A stretch of DNA of 46,772 nt from Phreatobacter sp. (lineage in GTDB: Bacteria; Pseudomonadota; Alphaproteobacteria; Rhizobiales; Phreatobacteraceae), in contig NZ_JALHMP010000033.1 in assembly GCF_022843985.1 (NCBI RefSeq), forward strand, positions 1 to 46,772, in the 5' to 3' direction. A model generated the notes under the pieces. That model made no database searches. It was not told the DNA's origin and saw nothing but the letters and a program-made list of their open reading frames with translations. The position numbers and the translations under genes are program-made. How positions within the stretch are numbered: the first letter of the stretch is position 1; each line of letters begins with the position of its first letter. Positions 23,438 to 31,609 of the stretch are shown here, piece after piece.

Positions 23438-24580
23438 TTACTTTCGCCTGCTCCGGCCAGGCTGCATTCCGTCGAAGCGGGCCTGCTGGTGCGCCAGTTC
23501 CTCGGCGAAATCAGCATGCAGGGCCCGCTCGCCCAGCGCATCCGGCATGGTAAGGAGGCCCGTCTCGCAGAGCCGGTCATCGTCCCAGCCGGGGTAGTCC
23601 AGCACCGGATAGAGGCAGATGCCCTCGACCGGAACACCGCCGGCAAGGGCCCGCCGCACCTCGGAACAGACATAGTGTAGCCAGGACGACCGGGCGCTGC
23701 GTTCCGACCCGGTCTCAGCAATGACGATGGGCCGGTGGTAGCGGGCGAAGACCTCTTGCAGGATCTCCGAGAAGGGGCGGTAGCCGTGATGGCCGAGTGG
23801 GAGCGTCGAGCCGCGGTGCAGCCACTGGTTCCGCGGGTAGTAGTTCAGTCCGACAATGTCGACGAGATCCTCCCGGCCGCCGAGTTCTGGCGCTACTCGG
23901 CCCGCCATCATGTCGAGAGCCTCGAATTGCGCCAAGCGGTACAGCTCGGCCGTCCTGCGGACCGCTGCTCTTCGCGAATAGCTCTGGATGTGGATGGCCG
24001 GCTCCGCAAGGAGGAAGCGGCTCGCCGGCTGCTCTGCCCTGATCGCGTCGACCGCCGCCACCGAGGCCCGAACGAGTTGCTCCTTGAGCGGCCGGCCGCG
24101 CTGCCGGGCGCAAGGGTTGATTGCTGCGACATCGCCGCCCGCCCAGGCGAGGAACGACATTTCGTTGATCGCGCAAAAGAACGGAACGCTGTCACTCTCC
24201 GCGCTGACGAGCTTGGCCGCAGCCGCCGAAAACCGGGCGAAGCGGTCCACGAAATGCGGTGACCAGATGTCGAGTCCGTCCGGCCAGCCGAAATGGCAGA
24301 GGTCCCAAATTACCTGGACATCGGCTTCCTGCGCGGCGCGCAGCATGGGCAGGACGCTGGACCAGTCGTAAACACCGGGAGCCTGCTCGATGAGGTGCCA
24401 GCGGAACCCGTCGCGGATGGTTCTCAGTCCCAAGCCTGCGACCGTACGGTAGTCGCTTGCGGCGAGGCGGTCGTGCCCTGTCGCCGCCAGGAGGTCGAGC
24501 CTCCGGCCGTCGCGACGCCGGTGCGTGGCGCATTCGAACCCTGCCAGGAAGAAACTCTTGAACAGGGGCTCGTCGGCCAA
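23438..24580 (-). CDS. Clan-A glycoside hydrolase (beta-glucosidase-like)
   Basis: A 380-residue TIM-barrel glycosidase. The strand/Arg motif LRTIRDGFRWHLIEQAPGVY resembles GH1/GH5/GH39-type entries. The acid/base Glu is in FCAINEMSFLAW, the nucleophile Glu in IVIAETGSERSA, and the C-terminal WDDDRLCETGLL helps shape the site. No signal peptide, so it is probably cytoplasmic or acts on an intracellular or lipid-linked sugar. It lies divergent from a glycosyltransferase and UDP-galactopyranose mutase, suggesting work on one glycan. The exact GH family cannot be set by eye. An upstream GGAAC-N18-GTT faces it. Confidence 0.8.
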   Translation of the reverse strand: MADEPLFKSFFLAGFECATHRRRDGRRLDLLAATGHDRLAASDYRTVAGLGLRTIRDGFRWHLIEQAPGVYDWSSVLPMLRAAQEADVQVIWDLCHFGWPDGLDIWSPHFVDRFARFSAAAAKLVSAESDSVPFFCAINEMSFLAWAGGDVAAINPCARQRGRPLKEQLVRASVAAVDAIRAEQPASRFLLAEPAIHIQSYSRRAAVRRTAELYRLAQFEALDMMAGRVAPELGGREDLVDIVGLNYYPRNQWLHRGSTLPLGHHGYRPFSEILQEVFARYHRPIVIAETGSERSARSSWLHYVCSEVRRALAGGVPVEGICLYPVLDYPGWDDDRLCETGLLTMPDALGERALHADFAEELAHQQARFDGMQPGRSRRK

Positions 24581-24621
24581 GTGCTCGGCGCCTTTCGATC
24601 GGGAACAACGGATCCCCCGAC

Positions 24622-24647
24622 AACAGCCGTCCAGGCGGCCCTGTTCC
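24622..24647 (-). promoter_or_regulatory. EcfG-like promoter (N18) of the glycosidase gene
   Basis: Read on the minus strand: GGAAC at 24647-24643, 18-nt spacer, GTT at 24624-24622, 41 bp before the start at 24580. The spacer is one base longer than in most sites here. Confidence 0.55.
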
Positions 24648-24715
24648 TTTTGGCTTTTGCAACCGCGGCGATCGGCTGCGCGGCGCGGAGAGCGACACCG
24701 GACGTCGCGCCTATA

Positions 24716-24741
24716 GGAACTTCGCTTCGACGCCCTGAGTT
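24716..24741 (+). promoter_or_regulatory. EcfG-like promoter (N18) of the glycosyltransferase-glf unit
   Basis: GGAAC 24716-24720, 18-nt spacer, GTT 24739-24741, about 92 bp before ATG 24834. It is divergent from the minus-strand site at 24647. Confidence 0.55.
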
Positions 24742-24833
24742 CAGCATCCAGTCCATGACGACGGTGCCTCGCGCTGGATCATGAAGGTGAAATCTGCCGT
24801 CAGTGAAATCTGCGATCAATGTGAAGGTTGAGC

Positions 24834-26009
24834 ATGAACGCCATCAATCGCCGCACTCAGCTCGTGTGTTTCTCCCATCTGCGGTGGGATTTCGTCTTCC
24901 AGCGTCCACAGCATCTTTTATCCCGTGCCGCGCTGGATCATGACGTATACTTCATTGAGGAGCCCATACTTGAGGAGGGCGCCCGGCCGCAGCTGCGGGC
25001 GAGTCGCCGTCCCGAGGGCGTCACCGTAATTGTCCCGGTCCTCCCTCCGGCGGGCGAGCATGCGGCCGCCGTCATGATTGCCGAACTCCTGCTGCCCATC
25101 CTGCCGCCATCAACGAGGCAAAGGATCCTCTGGTACTATACGCCTATGGCTATGGCCTTCAGCCGGGAGGTGGAGGCTGAGGTCGTCGTCTACGATAACA
25201 TGGACGAACTGTCCGCCTTTCGCGGCGCGCCGGCGCGCCTCCTTGAGCTCGAGGCCGAACTCTTCGCACGCGCTGACCTCGTCTTCACCGGCGGCATGAG
25301 CCTTTATGCCGCCAAGCGGCGCCGACACCACAATGTCCATCCCTTCCCGTCGAGCATCGACGTCGCACATTTTGACCAGGCGCGGCGCAGTCCGGCCGAG
25401 CCCGCCGACCAGGCGGGCATCGGCGCTCCCCGAGCCGGCTTCTTTGGCGTCATCGATGAGCGCATGGACCTCGATCTTGTGGCGGAGACAGCGCGGCTGC
25501 GCCCCGATTGGCAGTTCGTGATGATCGGCCCCGTCACCAAGATCGACCCTGCGAGCCTGCCGAGGGCAGCGAATATCCACTGGCTAGGCCGGAAGTCATA
25601 TATGGAGCTTCCCGGCTATCTCGGCGGCTGGGACGTGGGCCTCATGCCCTTTGCGCTGAACGAATCTACCCGTTTCATCAGCCCCACCAAGACTCCCGAA
25701 TTCCTCGCCGCCGGGCTGCCGGTGCTCTCCACCGCAATTGCGGACGTGATCACTCCCTATGGCGAGAATGGTCTTGTCGACATCGTCGCCGGCGCGGCCG
25801 ACCTTGCCAAAGGTCTCGACCGGCTCAGCAACAGGCCGCGGGCCCCTTGGCTCGCCGCCGTGGACGCGCACCTCGTCGGCATGTCCTGGAACCAGACTTG
25901 GGCCGGCATGCAGCGTCTCGTCCACTGCATGCTGCAGGCGCGGCGCGAGCCGGTCGACTCACGCAGTAGGCTGCGCCCCGCCCTCGTTGGGGAAACCGCC
26001 CATGTTTGA
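24834..26009 (+). CDS. Glycosyltransferase (GT-B fold)
   Basis: A 391-residue glycosyltransferase of the GT-B type seen with UDP-galactopyranose mutase. The N-terminal domain has LVCFSHLRWDFVFQRPQHLL and VVYDNMDELSAFRGAP. The C-terminal domain has FFGVIDERMDLDLVAETARL, WQFVMIGPV and FLAAGLPVLSTAIADVITPY, the nucleotide-sugar end. No membrane segment. ATG 24834 has GAAGG upstream; TTG 24828 is in frame. TGA 26007-26009 overlaps the mutase start by 8 bases, so the transferase may use UDP-galactofuranose made by its neighbour; that link is inference. Confidence 0.85.
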   Translation: MNAINRRTQLVCFSHLRWDFVFQRPQHLLSRAALDHDVYFIEEPILEEGARPQLRASRRPEGVTVIVPVLPPAGEHAAAVMIAELLLPILPPSTRQRILWYYTPMAMAFSREVEAEVVVYDNMDELSAFRGAPARLLELEAELFARADLVFTGGMSLYAAKRRRHHNVHPFPSSIDVAHFDQARRSPAEPADQAGIGAPRAGFFGVIDERMDLDLVAETARLRPDWQFVMIGPVTKIDPASLPRAANIHWLGRKSYMELPGYLGGWDVGLMPFALNESTRFISPTKTPEFLAAGLPVLSTAIADVITPYGENGLVDIVAGAADLAKGLDRLSNRPRAPWLAAVDAHLVGMSWNQTWAGMQRLVHCMLQARREPVDSRSRLRPALVGETAHV

Positions 26010-27168
26010 CTGGCTGGTGGTGGGGGCCGGCTTCGCCGGTTGTGTCCTCGCTGAACGTCTCGCCACGCAGCGCGGCGAGCGCGTACTCATAGTCGACCGG
26101 CGGCCGCATATCGGCGGCAACGCCTATGACCGCTACAACGAGGACGGGTTGCTCATCCACGAGTACGGTCCGCACATCTTCCACACTAATTCCGAGATGG
26201 TCCTCAACTACCTGTCAAAGTTCACAACCTGGCGAGACTACACTCACCGGGTTCTGGCCTATGTCGACGGCCATCTCGTGCCGATCCCAATCAACCGCAC
26301 GACGGTCAACCAGCTCTATGGCCTGTCGCTCGAAACAGATGAGGAAATGGCAGCTTGGCTCGCGGCCCGCGCTGAGCCGGTCGGGCGGATTGAGACCTCG
26401 GAGGACGTGGTGGTCAGCAAGGTGGGGCGCGAGCTCTACGAGAAGTTTTTCCGCGGCTACACGCGCAAGCAATGGGGCCTCGACCCGTCAGAGCTCGATA
26501 AATCGGTAACCGCCCGCGTTCCCACTCGCACGGACACGGACGACCGCTACTTCGCCGACAAGTACCAGGTCATGCCGAAGCACGGCTATACCCGCATGTT
26601 CCAGGCGATGGTGGCCCGAGCAAACATCACCGTCATGTTGCAGGCAGGCTACCAGGAAATCCGCCACCTGATCCCGCACAAGCGGGTAATCTATACCGGG
26701 CAGATCGACGAGTTCTTCGACTTCCGCTTCGGTCGGCTGCCCTATCGTTCCCTGCGCTTCGCACACTTGACACTGGACGCCCCGAGTCACCAAGCCGTGG
26801 CAGTGGTGAACTATCCGCAAACCGAAGAGTTCACCCGCGTCACGGAATACAAGTACCTGACTGGCCAAGCTCACCCCAAGACGGCCATAACCTACGAATA
26901 TCCGACGGCCGAGGGCGACCCCTATTATCCGGTTCCGCGGCCGGAAAACCAGGAGCGCTACGGCCTATACGAGGCGCTGGCGCGCGCGACGCCCGACGTG
27001 TGGTTCGTCGGCCGCCTCGCCACCTACCGTTACTACAACATGGATCAGGTCGTCGGGCAGGCGCTCGCCACCTTCCGTCGCATCGACGAGACGGTACCGC
27101 GCCAGGAGAAGCCGGCCGCCGCGAGCGGGCCCTGGAACGGCACCTTGGCTGAGCTGCCCGGACCCTGA
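26002..27168 (+). CDS. glf: UDP-galactopyranose mutase
   Basis: A 388-residue flavoenzyme interconverting UDP-galactopyranose and UDP-galactofuranose. FAD motif WLVVGAGFAGCVLAERLA (~4-21); GGNAYDRYNEDG; signature YGPHIFHTNSEMV (~48-60); KFFRGYTRKQWGLDPSELD; the mobile-loop/substrate region RTDTDDRYFADKYQVMPKHG; and C-terminal FAD contact WFVGRLATYRYYNMDQVVGQ. All hallmark residues are in place. ATG 26002 lies within the end of the glycosyltransferase gene (8-base overlap, different frame). The product would supply galactofuranose for a surface polysaccharide or glycolipid under stress. Confidence 0.96.
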   Translation: MFDWLVVGAGFAGCVLAERLATQRGERVLIVDRRPHIGGNAYDRYNEDGLLIHEYGPHIFHTNSEMVLNYLSKFTTWRDYTHRVLAYVDGHLVPIPINRTTVNQLYGLSLETDEEMAAWLAARAEPVGRIETSEDVVVSKVGRELYEKFFRGYTRKQWGLDPSELDKSVTARVPTRTDTDDRYFADKYQVMPKHGYTRMFQAMVARANITVMLQAGYQEIRHLIPHKRVIYTGQIDEFFDFRFGRLPYRSLRFAHLTLDAPSHQAVAVVNYPQTEEFTRVTEYKYLTGQAHPKTAITYEYPTAEGDPYYPVPRPENQERYGLYEALARATPDVWFVGRLATYRYYNMDQVVGQALATFRRIDETVPRQEKPAAASGPWNGTLAELPGP

Positions 27169-27357
27169 CAGGATCGGCGGCGGGCCGTCGAACACCTAGG
27201 CCACGATCTGAAGGCGTGGTGCCTGGGCGCGCTAAGGCCGCGGGCCGACCAGCCACGTGGAAATGCGTCATACCGCTCCCTGCTCGGGGAGAACGGCCAG
27301 GGGCCGGACCGACGAAATTCAGGCCCTTGCCGGACATGCCGACGCGGATTGGGATTT

Positions 27358-27383
27358 GGAACAGGTCTATGTGTCGGTCGGTT
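27358..27383 (+). promoter_or_regulatory. EcfG-like promoter (N18) of the Mn-catalase gene
   Basis: GGAAC 27358-27362, 18-nt spacer, GTT 27381-27383, about 115 bp before ATG 27499. The 27169-27498 gap otherwise shows no gene. Confidence 0.58.
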
Positions 27384-27498
27384 GTGCCTCGGACGGCAAC
27401 CCGTAGTGGCGGCCGTCGTGCAGATCCTGATTGCCCAATCAATGCGAGCGATCAGGGCGGAGTATCCTCCTTGACCAAAAACAGCACCGAGGCCTGCC

Positions 27499-28371
27499 AT
27501 GTTCTTCCGCACCAATCAGTTCCAGTATAATGCCCGTCCAGAGGCGCCGGATCCTGTATATGCCCGCAAGCTTCAGGAGGTTCTCGGCGGCCAGTGGGGC
27601 GAGATCAGCGTCATGATGACCTATCTCTTTCAGGGTTGGAACTGCCGCGCACCGGCGAAGTATCGCGACATGATCCTCGACATCGGCACCGAGGAAATCG
27701 CCCATGTCGAGATGATCGCCACCATGATCGCCCGGCTCCTGGAGAGTTCGCCAGTCGAGGCGGCGGAGGAGGCCGCGAAGAATTCGGCGGTCGGCGCCAT
27801 CCTCGGCGGCTCCCGGCTTGAGGACGTCATCGTTGCCGGCATGAACCCGCAGCACGCCATCGTCTCCGGCGGCGGCGCGGTGCCGGCCGACAGCGTGGGC
27901 TACCCCTGGACGGCCCGTTACACTATCGCATCCGGCAATCTCCTCGCCGACTTCCGCTTCAACGTCACCGCGGAATCGCAGGGACGGCTGCAAGTCTGCC
28001 GTCTCTACGAGTTAACTGACGATCCCGGTATTCGCGACATGCTCTCTTTCCTGATCGCTCGCGACACCATGCATCAGAACCAGTGGCTTGCGGCAATTGC
28101 CGAGCTGGAGGCCGATGGCCTCGACGCCACGCCGGTCCCGAAGGCCTTCTCGCGCGAGAAGGAGATGGGCGATGTCGCCTACCAGTTCTGGGACTGCTCA
28201 GGCGGCAGCGAGAGCCGCGAAGGTCGTTGGGCGAGCGGACCCACGCCAGACGGAACAGGTGAGTTCGTCTATCTCGGCAAGCCGAGCCCCCTCGGGGAGG
28301 TGGTGGAGTGTCTCGGCCCCGTCGATCCCCGGCTCTTCGGCACGCCGAAGGCGCTCCAGCCGCCGACCTGA
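27499..28371 (+). CDS. Manganese catalase
   Basis: A 290-residue non-haem, di-manganese catalase. The four-helix-bundle ligands are visible in ALQ-type positions: E in LGGQWGEISVMMTYLFQ, E and H in DIGTEEIAHVEMIATMIA, E in NVTAESQGRLQVCRLYE and H in ARDTMHQNQWLAAIAELE. It disproportionates hydrogen peroxide in the cytoplasm. ATG 27499 begins MFFRTNQFQYNARPEAPDPV, standard for the family. The length is normal. Its promoter is of the EcfG-like kind, as often reported for Mn-catalase genes in this class. Confidence 0.95.
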   Translation: MFFRTNQFQYNARPEAPDPVYARKLQEVLGGQWGEISVMMTYLFQGWNCRAPAKYRDMILDIGTEEIAHVEMIATMIARLLESSPVEAAEEAAKNSAVGAILGGSRLEDVIVAGMNPQHAIVSGGGAVPADSVGYPWTARYTIASGNLLADFRFNVTAESQGRLQVCRLYELTDDPGIRDMLSFLIARDTMHQNQWLAAIAELEADGLDATPVPKAFSREKEMGDVAYQFWDCSGGSESREGRWASGPTPDGTGEFVYLGKPSPLGEVVECLGPVDPRLFGTPKALQPPT

Positions 28372-28653
28372 CCCTAATGGGTGAGCAGTCCCCATCACAG
28401 TCGGCTGTCGCCTTGCGGCGCAGCTTGTCAGAGCCAGCAGTGATAGGCGACCACGCCGGGGGCCGCGGTAGTGGCGGCCCGAATCCTCACTTTCTCCAAC
28501 CACACGCTGAATTGATCCTGCCCGGGCATGACATCGTCCACCGGCTAAACATTGGCGGGGCTGGTTTGCGAGTGCTTATTGACCAGGAATGGGACCATCG
28601 GAGGTGCCGACCGGACTCGACCACCATATTCCCGTTCCATCGCGCCGCGTAAA

Positions 28654-28679
28654 GGAACGTCCGCAAAGAGAACGCTGTT
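28654..28679 (+). promoter_or_regulatory. EcfG-like promoter (N18) of the NDH-2 gene
   Basis: GGAAC 28654-28658, 18-nt spacer, GTT 28677-28679, 35 bp before ATG 28715. The rest of 28372-28653 shows no gene. Confidence 0.62.
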
Positions 28680-28714
28680 TTCGCTTAAGCCCGCAAACAC
28701 GGAGGGGGTAAGGG

Positions 28715-30031
28715 ATGCTGGGTCCAGAGCCTCCACGGCATCGTGTCGTCATTATCGGCGGCGGATTTGCAGGTCTGGAGGCGGCCAGGGCGCTGAAAGG
28801 CGCTGAGGCCGATGTGGTGCTGCTCGACCGCAACAACTACCACTGCTTCCAGCCGCTGCTATATCAGGTCGCCACTGCAGCTCTATCGCCGGGCGAAATC
28901 GCCTGGCCGATCCGCTACCTACTGCGCGGCCAACGCAACCTTGCCGTCTACCAGACGGAGGTTCAGGGCATCGCTCTTGCTACCAAGTTGGTTTATGCGG
29001 GCCGGCATGCCTTCGCCTTCGACCATCTGGTCATCGCCACCGGCGCAACTCATTCCTATTTCGGCCACCCCGAATGGGCGGAACACGCCCCGGGGCTGAA
29101 GAGGATCGAGGACGCTACCGCCATTCGCCGCCGCGTCCTCTGCGCCTTCGAGGAGGCCGAACTCGCACCCGCGGACGAGCAAGCACGCCTCCTCACATTC
29201 GTCGTGGTTGGCGGCGGGCCCACGGGCGTCGAGATGGCGGGAGCCATCGCAGAGATGGCCCATCTGTCGCTTCGCCGCGACTTCCGCCGCATCGACACAG
29301 CAAAGGCCCGGATCATACTGATCGAGGCGGGCCCGAAGATCCTGGCGGCCTTCCCCGATGACCTCTCCAACTATACCGCGCAGGCCCTCGTCGGCCTGGG
29401 TGTCGAGGTTCTGCTCGGTAAGACGGTAGAGCGCTGCGTCCGGGAAGGCGTCATAGTTCAAGGGGTGCTCGTCCCAGCTTCGGTTACCATTTGGGCGGCT
29501 GGCGTCAAGGCATCGCCCGCAGCCGCGTGGCTGGGCGCCCAGGCGGACCGCGCCGGACGCATCATCGTCGGAGAGGACCTCTCGCTTCCCGGCCATCCCG
29601 AGGTCTTCGTCGTCGGCGACGTCGCGGCTGTCGCCGGCGGGAAAGGCCGCCCCGTCCCGGGCATCGCCCCGGCCGCCAAGCAGATGGGGGGCTATGTCGG
29701 TAGGGTCATTGCCGACCGGGTTGCAGGACGGCCTTCTCCAAGGCCGTTTCGCTATCGGCATCAGGGCGATCTCGCTACGATCGGTCGCAACAAAGCCGTT
29801 GTCAGCCTCGGTGAACGGAAGCTCACCGGGCGCATCGCCTGGCTCTTCTGGTCCGTCGCACACGTCTATTTCCTCATCGAGGCGCGGAGCCGATTGGCGG
29901 TCGCAGTGGACTGGACCTGGAGTTATGTCACCAACCGTCGCGGTGCTCGCCGCATCGTCGGCGAGGAAACAGCTGCGTCGCACACAGGTCTGCCAGCCGC
30001 AAAGTCCAAGGCCGAGCCCCTCAACCTTTGA
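28715..30031 (+). CDS. ndh: Type II NADH:quinone oxidoreductase (NDH-2)
   Basis: A 438-residue two-dinucleotide-fold flavoprotein. FAD motif VVIIGGGFAGLEAARAL (~10-26), followed by LLDRNNYHCFQPLLYQVATA, the quinone-site AQ-type region; NAD motif FVVVGGGPTGVEMAGAIAEM; second FAD contact VFVVGDVAAV; and a C-terminal amphipathic membrane anchor (GRIAWLFWSVAHVYFLIEAR). It passes electrons from NADH to quinone without proton pumping, useful for redox balance under stress. ATG 28715 with GGAGGGGG upstream. It is the last supported gene of the accessory region. Confidence 0.93.
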   Translation: MLGPEPPRHRVVIIGGGFAGLEAARALKGAEADVVLLDRNNYHCFQPLLYQVATAALSPGEIAWPIRYLLRGQRNLAVYQTEVQGIALATKLVYAGRHAFAFDHLVIATGATHSYFGHPEWAEHAPGLKRIEDATAIRRRVLCAFEEAELAPADEQARLLTFVVVGGGPTGVEMAGAIAEMAHLSLRRDFRRIDTAKARIILIEAGPKILAAFPDDLSNYTAQALVGLGVEVLLGKTVERCVREGVIVQGVLVPASVTIWAAGVKASPAAAWLGAQADRAGRIIVGEDLSLPGHPEVFVVGDVAAVAGGKGRPVPGIAPAAKQMGGYVGRVIADRVAGRPSPRPFRYRHQGDLATIGRNKAVVSLGERKLTGRIAWLFWSVAHVYFLIEARSRLAVAVDWTWSYVTNRRGARRIVGEETAASHTGLPAAKSKAEPLNL

Positions 30032-30985
30032 CTCGGACGAGAGCTGCGGGAGGCCTGGTGCGAGAAGTTCGTGCTACGTTGAAATTCCCGGCCGCAGTCC
30101 GAACAAGTACATCAAAGCGACGCTCGGGCATGGTGTCGAGTAGGCGCAACTCTCCAAAATGTGAAGCCGCTCGGCCTTCAGGGCAGGCACAGGGGATGAC
30201 GCTCTCATCGCCTTCCGCGGCGTCATGGCTGCAACTTCACATCCGCCAAAAAGAACGTACCATCATTTGTGCCGACGGCCGGTAAAACCATGATCATTTG
30301 AAGTCGGTTGTGACGAACAGCTACTGGCCGCACGATGGTCGAAAAACGCCTCTCAGCGTGCCCGGTCATTCCCGGTTCGGTTCGGCAAATGCGCCAGTCC
30401 AATTTCCGCCTGCAGCATGCCCGCTGAACAGAATGGGCGGGGCTCGTCTCCAGCGCTGTTCTGGCCGCGATGCCGAACCAGTTAGGCCACGCAGCTCAAG
30501 GATCAGTCTCGGCCGCATGCGCAGCCGTTCATTGAAGGTTCGCGAGGAAGTTTGCAATCCTTCGGCCGCGCGCGGCCTTGAAGGGAGCGCTTGTCTGACT
30601 ACGCCGAACCCGATCGATGCGGAAGACCCGGAAAGCACCGCGCATCTCGCACAAGCCTGTCAGCGTGATTTTTTCTGACGAAGCCGCCTGAGCCCAGAGC
30701 GGACATTCTCAATTTCCGCTTGGGGCCGAAAAGCCGACGAACACAGAATTCCCATTACTTCGACGCGATCCACGGCAAACGGCTTCTTCGGCGCCAGCTG
30801 GGTCGCGCGATCAGGTCTGGAGCCATTGCACCGCTAACAGTCCAAAAAAGGCTGCGGCTCGGGCGTGAGGGCGATCATTCGGGTTTTGTGGCAGCTAAAT
30901 CCGGATTTGTGGAAAACCAATGAGGCTCCTCACACCTCACACCGACCCCGCCTGTTGCGATCTGACGGGAAAGGCTCGCTCGTCG
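30032..30985. other. ~950-bp gene-free boundary zone
   Basis: No open frame here (for example 30298-30678 plus) has a recognisable domain, ribosome-binding site or coding-like codon use. I see no tRNA, integrase or attachment-site repeat. It separates the stress region from the core metabolic region, where codon use becomes strongly C/G-ending. Confidence 0.55.
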
Positions 30986-30988
30986 ATC

Positions 30989-31017
30989 TTGACGTTTACG
31001 TAAACGTGAGCTAGCCT
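30989..31017 (+). promoter_or_regulatory. Promoter with MerR-type palindromic operator
   Basis: -35-like TTGACG (30989-30994), 17-nt spacer, weak -10 TAGCCT (31012-31017). Mostly within the spacer lies a perfect 16-bp palindrome, ACGTTTACGTAAACGT (30992-31007). Placement between -35 and -10 is the MerR-family habit, and the motif resembles those reported for LiuR-type regulators of acyl-CoA degradation. It precedes the merR gene by 42 bp. Confidence 0.7.
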
Positions 31018-31059
31018 GCTTTCCGTGAATGGCCGACCAGTCCGGAGGGCGCCTTTCCG

Positions 31060-31539
31060 ATGTCCACGATCGCCGACCACGATCTCGCCCCCCCGGCGGG
31101 CGTCACGCTCGCCGAGTTGCTGGCGCGGACCGGTGCCGCCGCCGGCAAGGACGCCTTCTCCATCCGCGAGATGACGCGCGAGTTCGGCGTCACCGCCCGT
31201 GCCCTGCGCTTCTACGAGGAGAAGGGCCTGCTCGCGCCGGAACGGCAGGGGCAGGACCGCATCTATTCGCGCCGCGACCGTTCGCGCCTGCGCCTCGTCC
31301 TCATGGGCAAGTGCGTCGGCTTCTCGCTGGAGGAGGTCAAGGCGATGCTCGACCTCTACGACCTCGGCGACGGCGGCGTCACACAGATGAAGGTGGCGCG
31401 GACCAAATATCGCGAACAGATCGGCCGGCTGCGGGCGCAGAAGAGCGATATCGACACGGCCATCAGCGAACTCGAACGGGCGATCACCGTCATCGACGGG
31501 CGGCTCGCCGGCATCGGCGCCTCGGCGTCGAAGGACTGA
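31060..31539 (+). CDS. MerR-family regulator of the beta-oxidation operon
   Basis: The product has 159 residues. A ~30-residue N-terminal extension is followed by the MerR winged helix (FSIREMTREFGVTARALRFYEEKGLLAP, split here as two helices, residues ~32-60) with RxYSRRDRSRLRLVLMGK and a long coiled-coil dimerisation helix (YREQIGRLRAQKSDIDTAIS). No cysteine cluster for metals. Its place in front of acyl-CoA dehydrogenase, thiolase and FadB-type genes, and the palindrome in its promoter, suggest an autoregulating repressor or activator of fatty-acid or branched-chain acyl-CoA use, as LiuR does. The effector is unknown. Confidence 0.85.
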   Translation: MSTIADHDLAPPAGVTLAELLARTGAAAGKDAFSIREMTREFGVTARALRFYEEKGLLAPERQGQDRIYSRRDRSRLRLVLMGKCVGFSLEEVKAMLDLYDLGDGGVTQMKVARTKYREQIGRLRAQKSDIDTAISELERAITVIDGRLAGIGASASKD

Positions 31540-31609
31540 TCCCGCCGCCCGCGCGGCGACATTGCGAAACCGGCGCCGGACGGGCGCCCCCTCCCGGAGG
31601 AGATGCGAC

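Noticed and set aside
30298-30678. 126-codon plus-strand frame
   Set aside because: TTG start, no ribosome-binding site, no domain, Arg/Ser/Pro-rich as expected for noncoding GC-rich DNA.
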